From contig NZ_JADPKT010000074.1 in the NCBI RefSeq assembly GCF_023074075.1, forward strand, positions 1-64,000: a DNA stretch of 64,000 nt, written 5' to 3'. The DNA is from Bradyrhizobium sp. 138 (GTDB taxonomy: Bacteria; Pseudomonadota; Alphaproteobacteria; Rhizobiales; Xanthobacteraceae). Below are positions 33,906 to 41,824 of this stretch, one piece after another; position 1 is the stretch's first letter, and each line of letters opens with the position of its first letter. The notes beneath the pieces were generated by a model that saw nothing but the letters and a program-made list of their open reading frames with translations, was not told the origin of the DNA and searched no databases. A program made the translations under genes and the position numbers.

Positions 33906-35546
33906 TCAGAACAAGCTGCCCTGATCCACCGGCTTTGCCACGCGCTTCGGCGCGGGCTTTGCGTCCGCGGCAGTTGGCTTTGTCGGCGCCGGCGTGCGCT
34001 TTGCCGCAGGCGGCGGCCGATCCGCGTCCGCGGTCGCCGCAACACGTCCATCCGCAAACTCGATCTCGAGCCGCGCGTTCGGGCCGATCGCGTCTGCCGC
34101 ATGCACCGGATGTCCCGCCTCGTCCCGCACCAGCGCAAAGCCGCGCGCGAGCACGCTGCGATAGGATAAGGCCGACAGCAGCTTGCCGCTGTTCTCGACG
34201 CGGGCCTCTAGCCGCTGCAGCAACGTGACAAGCGCGCGGCTGGCGCGCTCACTCAGGCGATGCGTGCGCTCGCGCTGGCGGGCAATGGCGTTGCGCTGCG
34301 CCTGCGCATTGGAGAGCTTCGAGGCACGCAAGCGAACCTCGAGCCCGGCAAAACGGTCGCGCCGTCGACGCAGCAGCGAGCGCGCGGAGAGGCCAAGCCG
34401 TTCGCCGCACACCGTGAGCCGGTGGTCGGCCTGCGAGATCTGTCCGTGCAGCACCCGCAGCGTCAGTTTTGAACTCGCCGCGGTGAACCTGCGGAAATGC
34501 GCGTGCGTGTTGGCCTTGAGGCAGCGGGGCAGGGAGGCGCCCGCCGAATCCAGCCGCTGCCGCGGGATCGCCAGCAGATCGCCGGCGCCCGGCAGCGCGC
34601 GCGCGGCGGCGCGCAGCTCGCTGCGGCGGCTTTCCTGGGCCCGTTGCCAATAGGCGCGGGTGCGGCGTCCGAGATCGGCGACCTCGACGAACAATTCGCT
34701 GCGCACCGGCACCGCCATCTCGGCTGCGGCCGTCGGTGTCGGTGCGCGCTTGTCGGCGACGAAATCGATCAGCGTGATGTCGGTCTCGTGCCCCACCGCC
34801 GAGATCAGCGGGATCATGCTCTCGGCCGCTGCCCGCACCACGATCTCCTCGTTGAACGACCAGAGATCCTCCAGCGAGCCGCCGCCGCGCGCGACGATCA
34901 GCACGTCGGGGCGCGGAATCCTGCCGCCCTCGGGCAGCGCATTGAAGCCGCGGATCGCGGCGGCGACCTGCTCGGCCGAGCCTTCGCCCTGAACTTTCAC
35001 CGGCCACACCAGCACGCGGCGGGGAAAACGGTCCTCCAGGCGGTGCAGGATGTCGCGGATTACGGCGCCGGTCGGCGAGGTCACGACGCCGATCACCTCC
35101 GGCAGCCACGGCAGCAGCTGCTTGCGCGCCTCGTCGAACAGGCCCTCGGCGGCGAGCTTCTTCTTGCGCTCCTCCATCAGCGCCATCAGCGCGCCGATGC
35201 CGGCCGGCTCCAGCGCCTCGATCACGATCTGGTATTTCGAGGAGCCCGGATAGGTCGTGAGCTTGCCGGTGGCGATGACCTCGAGTCCCTCCTGCGGCTT
35301 GAAGCGCATGCGGCCGTGCACGCCCTTCCAGATCACCGCCTCGATCTTGGCGCTCTCGTCCTTGAGCGCGAAATAGCAATGGCCGGAGGAGTGGGCGCCG
35401 CGGAAGCCGGAGATCTCGCCGCGGACCCGGACATGGCCATAGGTATCCTCCACGGTCCGCTTCAGGGACTGGGAGAGTTCGGAGACGGTGAATTCGGGCG
35501 CGTTGTGAAGTTGTTCCGCAGGCGGCATCAGCAAACGATTCGGCAT
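33906..35546 (-). CDS. xseA: Exodeoxyribonuclease VII large subunit XseA
   Basis: A 546-residue large subunit of the nuclease that degrades single-stranded DNA into oligonucleotides. The N-terminal OB fold (18-115) includes FTVSELSQSLKRTVEDTYGHVRV and SGHCYFALKDESAKIEAVIW. The catalytic domain has GVVTSPTGAVIRDI, ARGGGSLEDLWSFNEE, SAVGHETDITLIDFVAD and APTPTAAAE. A coiled-coil region and an Ala/Pro/Lys-rich tail follow. XseB is not in the window. Confidence 0.95.
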   Translation of the reverse strand: MPNRLLMPPAEQLHNAPEFTVSELSQSLKRTVEDTYGHVRVRGEISGFRGAHSSGHCYFALKDESAKIEAVIWKGVHGRMRFKPQEGLEVIATGKLTTYPGSSKYQIVIEALEPAGIGALMALMEERKKKLAAEGLFDEARKQLLPWLPEVIGVVTSPTGAVIRDILHRLEDRFPRRVLVWPVKVQGEGSAEQVAAAIRGFNALPEGGRIPRPDVLIVARGGGSLEDLWSFNEEIVVRAAAESMIPLISAVGHETDITLIDFVADKRAPTPTAAAEMAVPVRSELFVEVADLGRRTRAYWQRAQESRRSELRAAARALPGAGDLLAIPRQRLDSAGASLPRCLKANTHAHFRRFTAASSKLTLRVLHGQISQADHRLTVCGERLGLSARSLLRRRRDRFAGLEVRLRASKLSNAQAQRNAIARQRERTHRLSERASRALVTLLQRLEARVENSGKLLSALSYRSVLARGFALVRDEAGHPVHAADAIGPNARLEIEFADGRVAATADADRPPPAAKRTPAPTKPTAADAKPAPKRVAKPVDQGSLF

Positions 35547-35665
35547 TTTGGGGTCAGACCCGACGTTAAGGATTTTCGCCGCGCGGCGCCAATCCAGGGA
35601 TTGCTTGGGAGAGTACTCTGCTATATAGAGTTCTCTATTGATTGATGAGTTTGAGGAGTTGAACC

Positions 35666-36778
35666 ATGGCGATCCGGTTGCTGCGCGGCGTTTTCAACGG
35701 CCTGAAATGGGCCCTGTGTGCGGTCGGCGGCGTGGCGCTGACCCTGGTCGCCATGATCGCAACCCCGCTGCAGCGGCCGCCGGAAATGAAGTCGGTGTCC
35801 GACTCCGCCAAGGGCATCGACTGGTCGACGCTGCCCCCGCTCGAGCGCTTCCAGGCGCGCGACGGCACCTGGATCGGTTATCGCCATTACGCAGCCAGAG
35901 CGTTTTCGAGCGAAGTGGAAACCGGTTCGCGTGAAGAAAACGCGTCAAAACAAGAATCTGGTGCCTCGTTCCGATCTCATCGGAACGGAAATGGCTCCAG
36001 CGGCGCGGCGGCAGGCCGGGGTGCGATCTTCATCCACGGCTCCTCCGGCTCCAGTGGGACCGTCAACCACGCGCTGACCCACGCGATCGCCGCGCGCGGG
36101 GTGGAGACCTGGGCGCTCGACATCCGCGGCCACGGCGGCTCCGGCACCCGCGGCGACATCGGCTATGTCGGCCAGCTCGAGGATGATCTCATCGACTTCG
36201 TCGCCCATGTCCGCAAGAGTGCGCCGGACCTGCCGCTCACCTTGATCGGCCATTCCGCCGGCGCCGGCTTCTCGCTGCGCGTCGCCGCCACGCCGATCAT
36301 GCAGGACATGTTCGTGCGCACCGTGCTGCTCGCGCCCTATCTCGGCTATGATGCACCCACCAACAGGCCGAATGCCGGCGGCTGGGCCAGTATGGATCTT
36401 CCGCGCTTCTTCGGTCTGATGGCTCTGCGCAGGCTCGGCATCGACTGCTGTTCGCAGCTTCCGGTGCTCGCCCTCGCGGTGCCGGCGAGTTCGGCAAAAT
36501 ACCTCACCTCGACCTATTCCGACCGCCTGATGCGCAATTTCGCAACCCGCGGCTATCGCCTCGATCTTCCGGCCACCACCCGCCCGATCACCATCTTCGG
36601 CGGCGCCGAGGACGAGATGATGATCTCGGACAAATATGCGGAAGCCGTGCAGGCGATCAAACCGTCGGTCGACGTCAAGATCATCGACGGTATCAACCAC
36701 ATGGGCATCGTCACAAGTCCGAAGGCGATCTCAGCGATCGCCGAAGACGTCGCAACACGCGGGGCAGGGCAGTCATGA
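35666..36778 (+). CDS. Membrane-anchored alpha/beta hydrolase with an in-frame repeat insertion
   Basis: A 370-residue hydrolase. An N-terminal membrane helix (about 14-32) anchors it. The fold includes GAIFIHGSSGS (oxyanion loop), the nucleophile elbow IGHSAGAG with Ser197, an acid in GGAEDE and a late His in INHMGIV, so the triad is intact. Substrate unknown; lysophospholipase-like enzymes are similar. Residues 77-112 are a polar segment (AFSSEVETGSREENASKQ and beyond) encoded by a dispersed palindromic repeat. Without it the protein would be about 335 residues. Confidence 0.8.
   Translation: MAIRLLRGVFNGLKWALCAVGGVALTLVAMIATPLQRPPEMKSVSDSAKGIDWSTLPPLERFQARDGTWIGYRHYAARAFSSEVETGSREENASKQESGASFRSHRNGNGSSGAAAGRGAIFIHGSSGSSGTVNHALTHAIAARGVETWALDIRGHGGSGTRGDIGYVGQLEDDLIDFVAHVRKSAPDLPLTLIGHSAGAGFSLRVAATPIMQDMFVRTVLLAPYLGYDAPTNRPNAGGWASMDLPRFFGLMALRRLGIDCCSQLPVLALAVPASSAKYLTSTYSDRLMRNFATRGYRLDLPATTRPITIFGGAEDEMMISDKYAEAVQAIKPSVDVKIIDGINHMGIVTSPKAISAIAEDVATRGAGQS
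35896..36000. repeat. Palindromic repeat inserted in frame inside the hydrolase gene
   Basis: About 105 bases (35 codons). Arms gcgttttc (35900-35907) and gaaaacgc (35936-35943) enclose the left half; the right half is a perfect hairpin cgttccgat-ctc-atcggaacg at 35967-35987. I recognise this sequence type, starting agcgttttcgagcgaagtgg, as a frequent intergenic repeat of Rhizobiales. Here it keeps the reading frame open. Confidence 0.75.
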
Positions 36779-36826
36779 TACGCCCCGTTGACGGCAAGGC
36801 AATCGCAGGGAGCGGCTTCCCCGCGG

Positions 36827-36960
36827 CCATCCTTCGAGACGCCCGCCTTCGGCGGGCCCTCAGGATGAGGACCGAGTTTGCTGCTGCTGTTTCCTCAGGC
36901 AAACTTGCTGCTCAGCCTCATCCTGAGGAGACCGCGAAGCGGTCGTCTCGAAGGACGAGG
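36827..36960. repeat. Dispersed repeat, CCTTCGAGACG family
   Basis: It starts ccatccttcgagacgcccgcc and ends cgtctcgaaggacgagg; the inner parts gccctcaggatgagg and cctcatcctgagg also pair. It fills most of the gap between the hydrolase and the next gene. Confidence 0.8.
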
Positions 36961-37019
36961 CGTGCGCGCAGCCGCCACCGCGAGTCCTATGCAATGCCTC
37001 CGGGACAGAAAGGGACGTC

Positions 37020-37574
37020 ATGATCGACAGCAAGGAGGCATCCGCAGCGCTGGCCGATATCGACGACATCGTCCAGCGCGTGAAGCGATCGCAACTCTAT
37101 CAGCTCGCAAGCCTCGCGGCAGTCTGGTGGGGCGTGTTGGTGTTCGCAGCCAATCTCGTGACCTGGCTGTGGCCGGTCTACGCGGTCCATGCCTGGGTTG
37201 CGGTGGACCTTCTGGGCGTCGGCGGTCTGGTTGCCCTTCGCGTGCTGAATCCGTCGGATCACCCCTTTGGCACCGGCGTTGCCATCAGGTTGTTCCTGAT
37301 CTTCGTCCTGTTCTTCGCGTTCGGTTATCTCGTGACCAACGTTCTCGGTCATTTCGGCCCGCGGCAGTTGGGAACGTTCTGGCCGATCTATTTCATGCTG
37401 TTCTACACACTCGCCGGCCTCTGGTTCGGCACCGCCTTCGTTGCGATCGGCCTCGGCATCACCGCATTGACGCTGTTCGGCTTCTTCTACATCGGCGAGG
37501 CCTTCCCGCTGTGGATGGCCTTCGTGAACGGCGGTGGCCTGATCCTCGGCGGGCTTTGGATGCGGCGGATCTAG
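37020..37574 (+). CDS. Integral membrane protein of unknown function
   Basis: A 184-residue protein with a short cytoplasmic N-terminus (DSKEASAALADIDDIVQRVKRS) and five or six membrane helices from about residue 28 to 180. I recognise no family. The next gene, a winged-helix regulator, starts four bases after its stop, so the pair is probably an operon in which the regulator controls the unit. Confidence 0.75.
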   Translation: MIDSKEASAALADIDDIVQRVKRSQLYQLASLAAVWWGVLVFAANLVTWLWPVYAVHAWVAVDLLGVGGLVALRVLNPSDHPFGTGVAIRLFLIFVLFFAFGYLVTNVLGHFGPRQLGTFWPIYFMLFYTLAGLWFGTAFVAIGLGITALTLFGFFYIGEAFPLWMAFVNGGGLILGGLWMRRI

Positions 37575-37577
37575 CGC

Positions 37578-37877
37578 ATGGCCGGGCTCGACGACATCAT
37601 CCACCAGCCGCTGCGGCTGAAGATCATGGCGGCCCTGAACGCGCTGCCCGTGTCAGCCGGTTTGGAGTTCGCGCGACTGAAGAAGCTCACCGGCGCCACC
37701 GACGGCAATCTCGGCGCGCATATCGAGACGCTGGCCAAGGCCGGCTACGTCTCCGTCGAGAAAGCCTTCGTCGGTAAGAAGCCGCAGACCACGGTCACCG
37801 CGACCGCCGCCGGCCGCGGCGCGTTCGCGCGGCATGTGGCGACGTTGCAGGAGATCATCGCGGGCAAGCAGGGGTAG
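37578..37877 (+). CDS. Winged-helix transcriptional regulator (ArsR/MarR-like)
   Basis: A 99-residue DNA-binding protein. MAGLDDIIHQPLRLKIMAAL is the first helix region; FARLKKLTGATDGNLGAHIETL is the helix-turn-helix; GYVSVEKAFVGKKPQTTVTA forms the wing. This is the small stand-alone winged-helix family often found beside membrane protein genes. Ligand and target are unknown; the membrane protein gene just upstream is the likely target. Confidence 0.85.
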   Translation: MAGLDDIIHQPLRLKIMAALNALPVSAGLEFARLKKLTGATDGNLGAHIETLAKAGYVSVEKAFVGKKPQTTVTATAAGRGAFARHVATLQEIIAGKQG

Positions 37878-37913
37878 CTCCCCCAGTATAGTATCGGGTG
37901 CTCCCTCTCTCTT

Positions 37914-38016
37914 CGTCATTCCGGGGCGTCGCGAAGCGACGAGCCCGGAATCCATTCCACCACCAACGCCGCAGTTCGCTGGATTCCAGGTTCGCGCTAC
38001 GCGCGCCCCGGAATAA
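37914..38016. repeat. Dispersed repeat, CGTCATTCCGGGGC family, copy 1
   Basis: It runs from cgtcattccggggcgtcgcg to cgcgccccggaata, with inner arms ggaatcc and ggattcc. A relative lies at 60449-60553. Confidence 0.75.
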
Positions 38017-38295
38017 GGGGGTGTTTGGCACCAGCGCCCCTGCGGCCAGGGGCGGGTGAACGATGGGCCAAACGCGCCAACTGATGCGTTGGAATTTAGT
38101 GCACTGTGACCGTAACCCCACCATGGAAGAACGAATTCTTTCTCTCCGCCCTCGCATGCGATAGTCTACCCCAAAGCCGTCCGCTGAAGCCGAAAAATGC
38201 ATTGAGTAAAGATTCTACTTGAACTTGCATCGCGGTTTTATAACCTGTTCTCCATCGGCTCAACATGATTTGGGGCTGTTGAGCTGTGGCCCGCT
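38017..38295. other. Gene-free start of the accessory island
   Basis: No ORF, operator or RNA is supported here. The G+C content falls visibly after about 38090, and the sequence around 38160-38280 is the most A/T-rich so far. It may hold a promoter reading towards 38585, but I cannot place one with confidence. Confidence 0.35.
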
Positions 38296-38562
38296 TTAGC
38301 GGGTTCGATCGTGTGTGTTGCCGTGATGAGGACGTGACGGGCGGGGGCGCAGGGGCGTTTTTGCGGGCGCCGCAGCACGGGGTGGATTTTCACGTAGCTC
38401 ATTGAGCAGGCGCTCGCTGGCGCTTGGCACGGTTTGTTCTATCCGGGCCCCCAGATTGGGGTCGACGGTCTGCGCGTAAGCGTGGTCGCCGGTTGCGCTG
38501 AGCAAAGCGCACCCCAAGAGCAACGCGGTGCTGAACGAGTAAAAGGCACTTTGTAAGTTCAT
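38296..38562 (-). CDS. Small secreted protein sharing a VDPNL motif with its divergent neighbour
   Basis: An 88-residue frame. Residues 1-31 look like a signal peptide (SFSTALLLGCALLSATGDHAYA). The mature part opens QTVDPNLGARIEQTVPSASE and ends in a Pro/Arg/His-rich basic tail. The opening closely resembles the mature start of the protein encoded from 38585 (QVDPNLQVRIETLTPQ). Start codons of the two genes are only 22 bases apart and point away from each other. No known domain. The shared motif is the main reason to believe it is real. Confidence 0.6.
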   Translation of the reverse strand: MNLQSAFYSFSTALLLGCALLSATGDHAYAQTVDPNLGARIEQTVPSASERLLNELRENPPRAAAPAKTPLRPRPSRPHHGNTHDRTR

Positions 38563-38584
38563 TGCGGACTCGGGGGTGATTGTG

Positions 38585-39754
38585 ATGAGGTCGATTGCCA
38601 ATATCTCTTTCTTTGCGGTGTTACTCGCTACGGTTTCAAGTGGCTCCGCAGTGGGTCAGGTTGATCCAAATCTTCAGGTGCGTATCGAGACGCTCACGCC
38701 TCAGCGCGACACGAAGCCGGATTTACCGCAGACGGAAGTTGTGACTCGGACCAAGCTTCAAACCTATACGACGACGGAAAAGGTGCAACTAACCGACGAC
38801 CAGCGGCAGAAGCGGCTTGAGAGCGTCCTCGCGGCCAAAGATATCAAGCTGATCCAAGGAATAAACGAAACCAACAAGGAATCTCTCTACAAGACCTACG
38901 GCATCCTTCCCTATGAAACAAAGAAGGTCGTTAAAAAGAAGGCCGTGACCGAAACGGTGGAAGTGCCTAAGCCGCGGCAAACGACTGTTACAGCAGCTGC
39001 CTCAACCCAAGCTCTATTCGATACCAACGCGACAAAGACGCCGGCAAAAGTCAGCGATTGGGTACTCGGATCGGTGGGGACGTTGACGGTTAATGTTCCG
39101 GTGGGAACCTTAGACAATTTCATCGTCCAGACCGGAGTTAGTGATCAACGATACGCAAAACTTGTTGCCAAGGACGTCGACATCTTCATCAACAATGCCC
39201 AGTACAATCAGGTCCTCAATCTCTATAAAGGAGAGACCGACGGCACCACCACGTCCGATGTGATGAGCTATGCGCTGAGTTCAAGCACTGTCTATGGGAA
39301 GAACTTTAAGCCCTATTTGGTCGAGCTGTTCACGCCCTCGGTTGCCTGGGCACGGAACAATATAGACCTTGGTGGTACGACTTGCGGCCCAAAAGGAAAG
39401 GAAACGTTCTGCATCGGCGGAACGTTCATTGCGAGCGGCGACGTGACGTTCTCCGACGCGGCCAACCAGCGCAACACCAGTGTAAAGCTCCTTGGTAGCG
39501 TGCTGTGGCAGACGTCGGTACCTTCATTCACCGTCACAACAACGGGTTTTGTACAAGCCAAGCATTTCACGGATACGCCAGGCGGCCGCGACGATCTTAT
39601 CCTTTTTGGTCAGGCAAGAGCGGACTGGTACGCAAGCGCCAATGTTCAGCTCAGTGGGGCAGTGCAGGTCACTCAACAGTTCTCAACAGTCAAAACGCAG
39701 GAGTGGAATGGCCTAGCGGCTTACCCTTACCTAAAATTAAAGGTCACGTTTTGA
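38585..39754 (+). CDS. Predicted outer-membrane beta-barrel protein of unknown family
   Basis: A 389-residue exported protein. Signal peptide residues 1-24 (SFFAVLLATVSSGSAVG). A soluble, charged part (25-150) begins QVDPNLQVRIETLTPQ and is rich in Lys, Thr and Gln. From about 155 the sequence alternates polar and hydrophobic residues in strand-like blocks (GTLTVNVPVG, SVKLLGSVLWQTS, SFTVTTTGFVQAKHF, NVQLSGAVQVTQQF) and ends LKLKVTF with a terminal Phe, as outer-membrane barrels do. The site cgggggtg lies eight bases before the ATG. Codon use is more A/T-rich than in core genes. No family recognised. Confidence 0.7.
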   Translation: MRSIANISFFAVLLATVSSGSAVGQVDPNLQVRIETLTPQRDTKPDLPQTEVVTRTKLQTYTTTEKVQLTDDQRQKRLESVLAAKDIKLIQGINETNKESLYKTYGILPYETKKVVKKKAVTETVEVPKPRQTTVTAAASTQALFDTNATKTPAKVSDWVLGSVGTLTVNVPVGTLDNFIVQTGVSDQRYAKLVAKDVDIFINNAQYNQVLNLYKGETDGTTTSDVMSYALSSSTVYGKNFKPYLVELFTPSVAWARNNIDLGGTTCGPKGKETFCIGGTFIASGDVTFSDAANQRNTSVKLLGSVLWQTSVPSFTVTTTGFVQAKHFTDTPGGRDDLILFGQARADWYASANVQLSGAVQVTQQFSTVKTQEWNGLAAYPYLKLKVTF

Positions 39755-39817
39755 TCGCTCATAACTTGGGCTTCCGTTGCCGAACAAAGGAGCGGGCGTA
39801 CGCGTTGACGCAGAGCT

Positions 39818-40253
39818 CGTAGGATGGGTTGAGCCCTTGCGAAACCCATCGCCTCTTTATCCCCGTGCACCGTAATCGCGGCGTCATTCGACTGATCGCC
39901 GGCCTAATCAGCCGGGTAATTGCCGAGCTTTACGTGACTATTAAACGAGGAGGGCGCCCAGTCACGTACTCGGTTGACGAGGCCGTGCTTGACCGAATTG
40001 AACCTGCACGCGTGTGAAGGTGATCAGGCAGCACCATGATGGCATCGATTGTGAATGGATGGCGCTGGTGCGTTTCGCGAAACGCGCCGCGCAACGCCTC
40101 GACATGATTTGTCAGCAACGCCAGCCTCCGCTTCGCCAGATTGACGGTGAAGAAACACCCACCCGGAAACGAAGTTGCGGCGGTACGCCGTCATGACCCG
40201 ATCCTATCACGAAACAAGTGCGATGGGTTTCGCAAGGGCTCAACCCATCTACG
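39818..40253. mobile_element. Decayed REP-associated transposase element with inverted termini
   Basis: The left end 39818-39852 (cgtaggatgggttgagccc and on) is matched at the right end 40220-40253 by its reverse complement with a single missing base. Between them lies a broken RAYT-type transposase. Such inverted REP sequences flanking the transposase are typical of this class of domesticated IS200/IS605 relatives. Confidence 0.8.
39904..40194 (-). pseudogene. REP-associated tyrosine transposase (RAYT), degenerate
   Basis: Starting at 40194 the frame reads MTAYRRNFVSG. After a shift it continues FFTVNLAKRRLALLTNHVEA, then HPFTIDAIMVLPDHLH, whose DHLH is the HUH-like metal motif of Y1 transposases. 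After about 55 missing codons and another shift comes RFNSVKHGLVNRVRDW and the end KLGNYPAD. The tyrosine-bearing middle is gone, so the protein is inactive. Confidence 0.85.
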
Positions 40254-40279
40254 GGCTTAGCTCGGCACAAAAAGGAGCC

Positions 40280-41824
40280 CTAAAACGCGAAACCGAGGTC
40301 AAGCTCACCCCGAAGAGCTCGATATTGATCCTGTGACAGTACCGTAATCGACTGATGCGGATGATTTCCGAGCACGCCGAGGCGTTGAAGGTCCGCCAAT
40401 ATGACAGCGGGTTGCGTGTGACCAACCAAAAGGAAGTCTATTACTTTGACGGGCGATGCGGGCGTCGGTTTCATCGCGCGCATCTCCTCGGGCGAATATA
40501 CCGAGCGTTTGGCGGTGTGCTTTATAAGCTCATCCGGATCATCGATGTCTCTTACCTGTTCAGCGATTGCAAGCGTCGTAATGGATTGGCTCGCCGCCAG
40601 CCTTTCATCTTTAGACATGTAGAAAAGCAGTATGTCGCCCGGCTTAATCATGCTGGTGCGCGCGTGGCACAGATAAACCTTACGAATGGTATTTCCGGGT
40701 GTTCGGTCTTTTTCACGCGCCAGAATGGGACCGAAGTCAGATGTCGGAAAGAGCGGAAGTTCTCGACCAAACGCAATTTCCGGAAACAGCCTGCGGTGAT
40801 AATCCGGCTGAATTGGCACATAGAACTTCCTTACCGCCGCTCCATCATGGAAGCGCGGATAATTGACTCGCGCGAAATCGAGCGCACTTCCGCTGAGCGC
40901 AGGCAGATCGCCGCGCAGCATGGGCTTCTCCATCACGAGCTCGCCGCTTCCCGATCTTTTTGTCTCGGAGAATCCGTAGTATTTGAGCAGCGAGATGAGA
41001 AGGGTGTGTTTCGGATAAACTGTGAGGTAAACGAGATCGTAATTATTATGTTGAGCAAACCACAATGCTTGCTTCAATAGCAGTTCGCCAAACTTTTCAC
41101 CAAGGTAAGCGTCACGTACCTTGAAGGTGCAGATCTTGAGTATCTTCGGCCCGCGATGTTGGGTTTGGGCCTCTAGATGAGTTTCGTTTTTTCGGATGAT
41201 TAGACCTGCTATTTCTGAATCAATTTCGAGGACCCAACAATCACGGTGAGCCTGCTTGCAACGATCGAACCATGCATCAAATAGCGGGTAGTCCACTCGC
41301 AGGCTTGCAAAGATCGGATCGTGTTCGTCTAGCTCATATGCCTTCCGTTCAATGACATGGGGAAGGTCGACGGTCTTTGCAACGAAAGTTTGCTTTAACC
41401 ATTGCAGGGCTTCGTCAATGGTAAGAACGCGGTCGCCCAATCCAACCCGCGAAGCTCGCTTATGCAGGTTTCCATCTTCGGAAATGAGATAATCGACTGC
41501 ACGCGCGTCTACAGCAGCAAGAAGCCGCGCATCCGAACGGTCATTGTCTTTATTGATGGGGCCAAAACGCGCGACCAAATCTGCATCGCTTTGGTTGGGC
41601 AAACGCGCAAGTCTTTGAAACTTGTCTAGCTTGCTGAGCGTGACCCTGCGGCGTCCCACATCGCGATCACGGGCTATGTCGTCGTAGTTTGCGCCCTCAA
41701 CGAAAAGGCCAACGCCATGTTCATTGCTGAGCCGAGAAATATCAGCGAGTCGCGCCTCGACCGGCTTCGGGTCTTCCAGCCCGATTACTATGTGAGTGTC
41801 GATGAGTAGTTTGAAATGGTCCAT
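40280..41824 (-). CDS. PIN-GNAT-PUA-like three-domain fusion protein
   Basis: A 514-residue protein with three recognisable parts. Residues 1-140 form a PIN ribonuclease-like domain: LLIDTHIVIG with Asp9, Glu43 in LFVEGANYDD, Asp98 in RSDARLL and Asp117 in LISEDGNLH give the acidic site. Residues 160-300 form a GNAT acetyltransferase: ICTFKVRDAYLGEKFGELLL and YLTVYPKHTLLISLLKYYGF. Residues 325-514 resemble a PUA-like (EVE/ASCH-type) domain: KFYVPIQPDYHRRLFP, KPGDILLFYMSKDE, ITTLAIAEQV. The start overlaps the upstream ASCH gene by 83 bases. A toxin, defence or RNA-modification role is inference. Confidence 0.8.
   Translation of the reverse strand: MDHFKLLIDTHIVIGLEDPKPVEARLADISRLSNEHGVGLFVEGANYDDIARDRDVGRRRVTLSKLDKFQRLARLPNQSDADLVARFGPINKDNDRSDARLLAAVDARAVDYLISEDGNLHKRASRVGLGDRVLTIDEALQWLKQTFVAKTVDLPHVIERKAYELDEHDPIFASLRVDYPLFDAWFDRCKQAHRDCWVLEIDSEIAGLIIRKNETHLEAQTQHRGPKILKICTFKVRDAYLGEKFGELLLKQALWFAQHNNYDLVYLTVYPKHTLLISLLKYYGFSETKRSGSGELVMEKPMLRGDLPALSGSALDFARVNYPRFHDGAAVRKFYVPIQPDYHRRLFPEIAFGRELPLFPTSDFGPILAREKDRTPGNTIRKVYLCHARTSMIKPGDILLFYMSKDERLAASQSITTLAIAEQVRDIDDPDELIKHTAKRSVYSPEEMRAMKPTPASPVKVIDFLLVGHTQPAVILADLQRLGVLGNHPHQSITVLSQDQYRALRGELDLGFAF

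Noticed and set aside
38280..38310. tRNA-like ggttcgatcg near the small VDPNL gene
   Set aside because: No acceptor stem or other arms could be folded around it.
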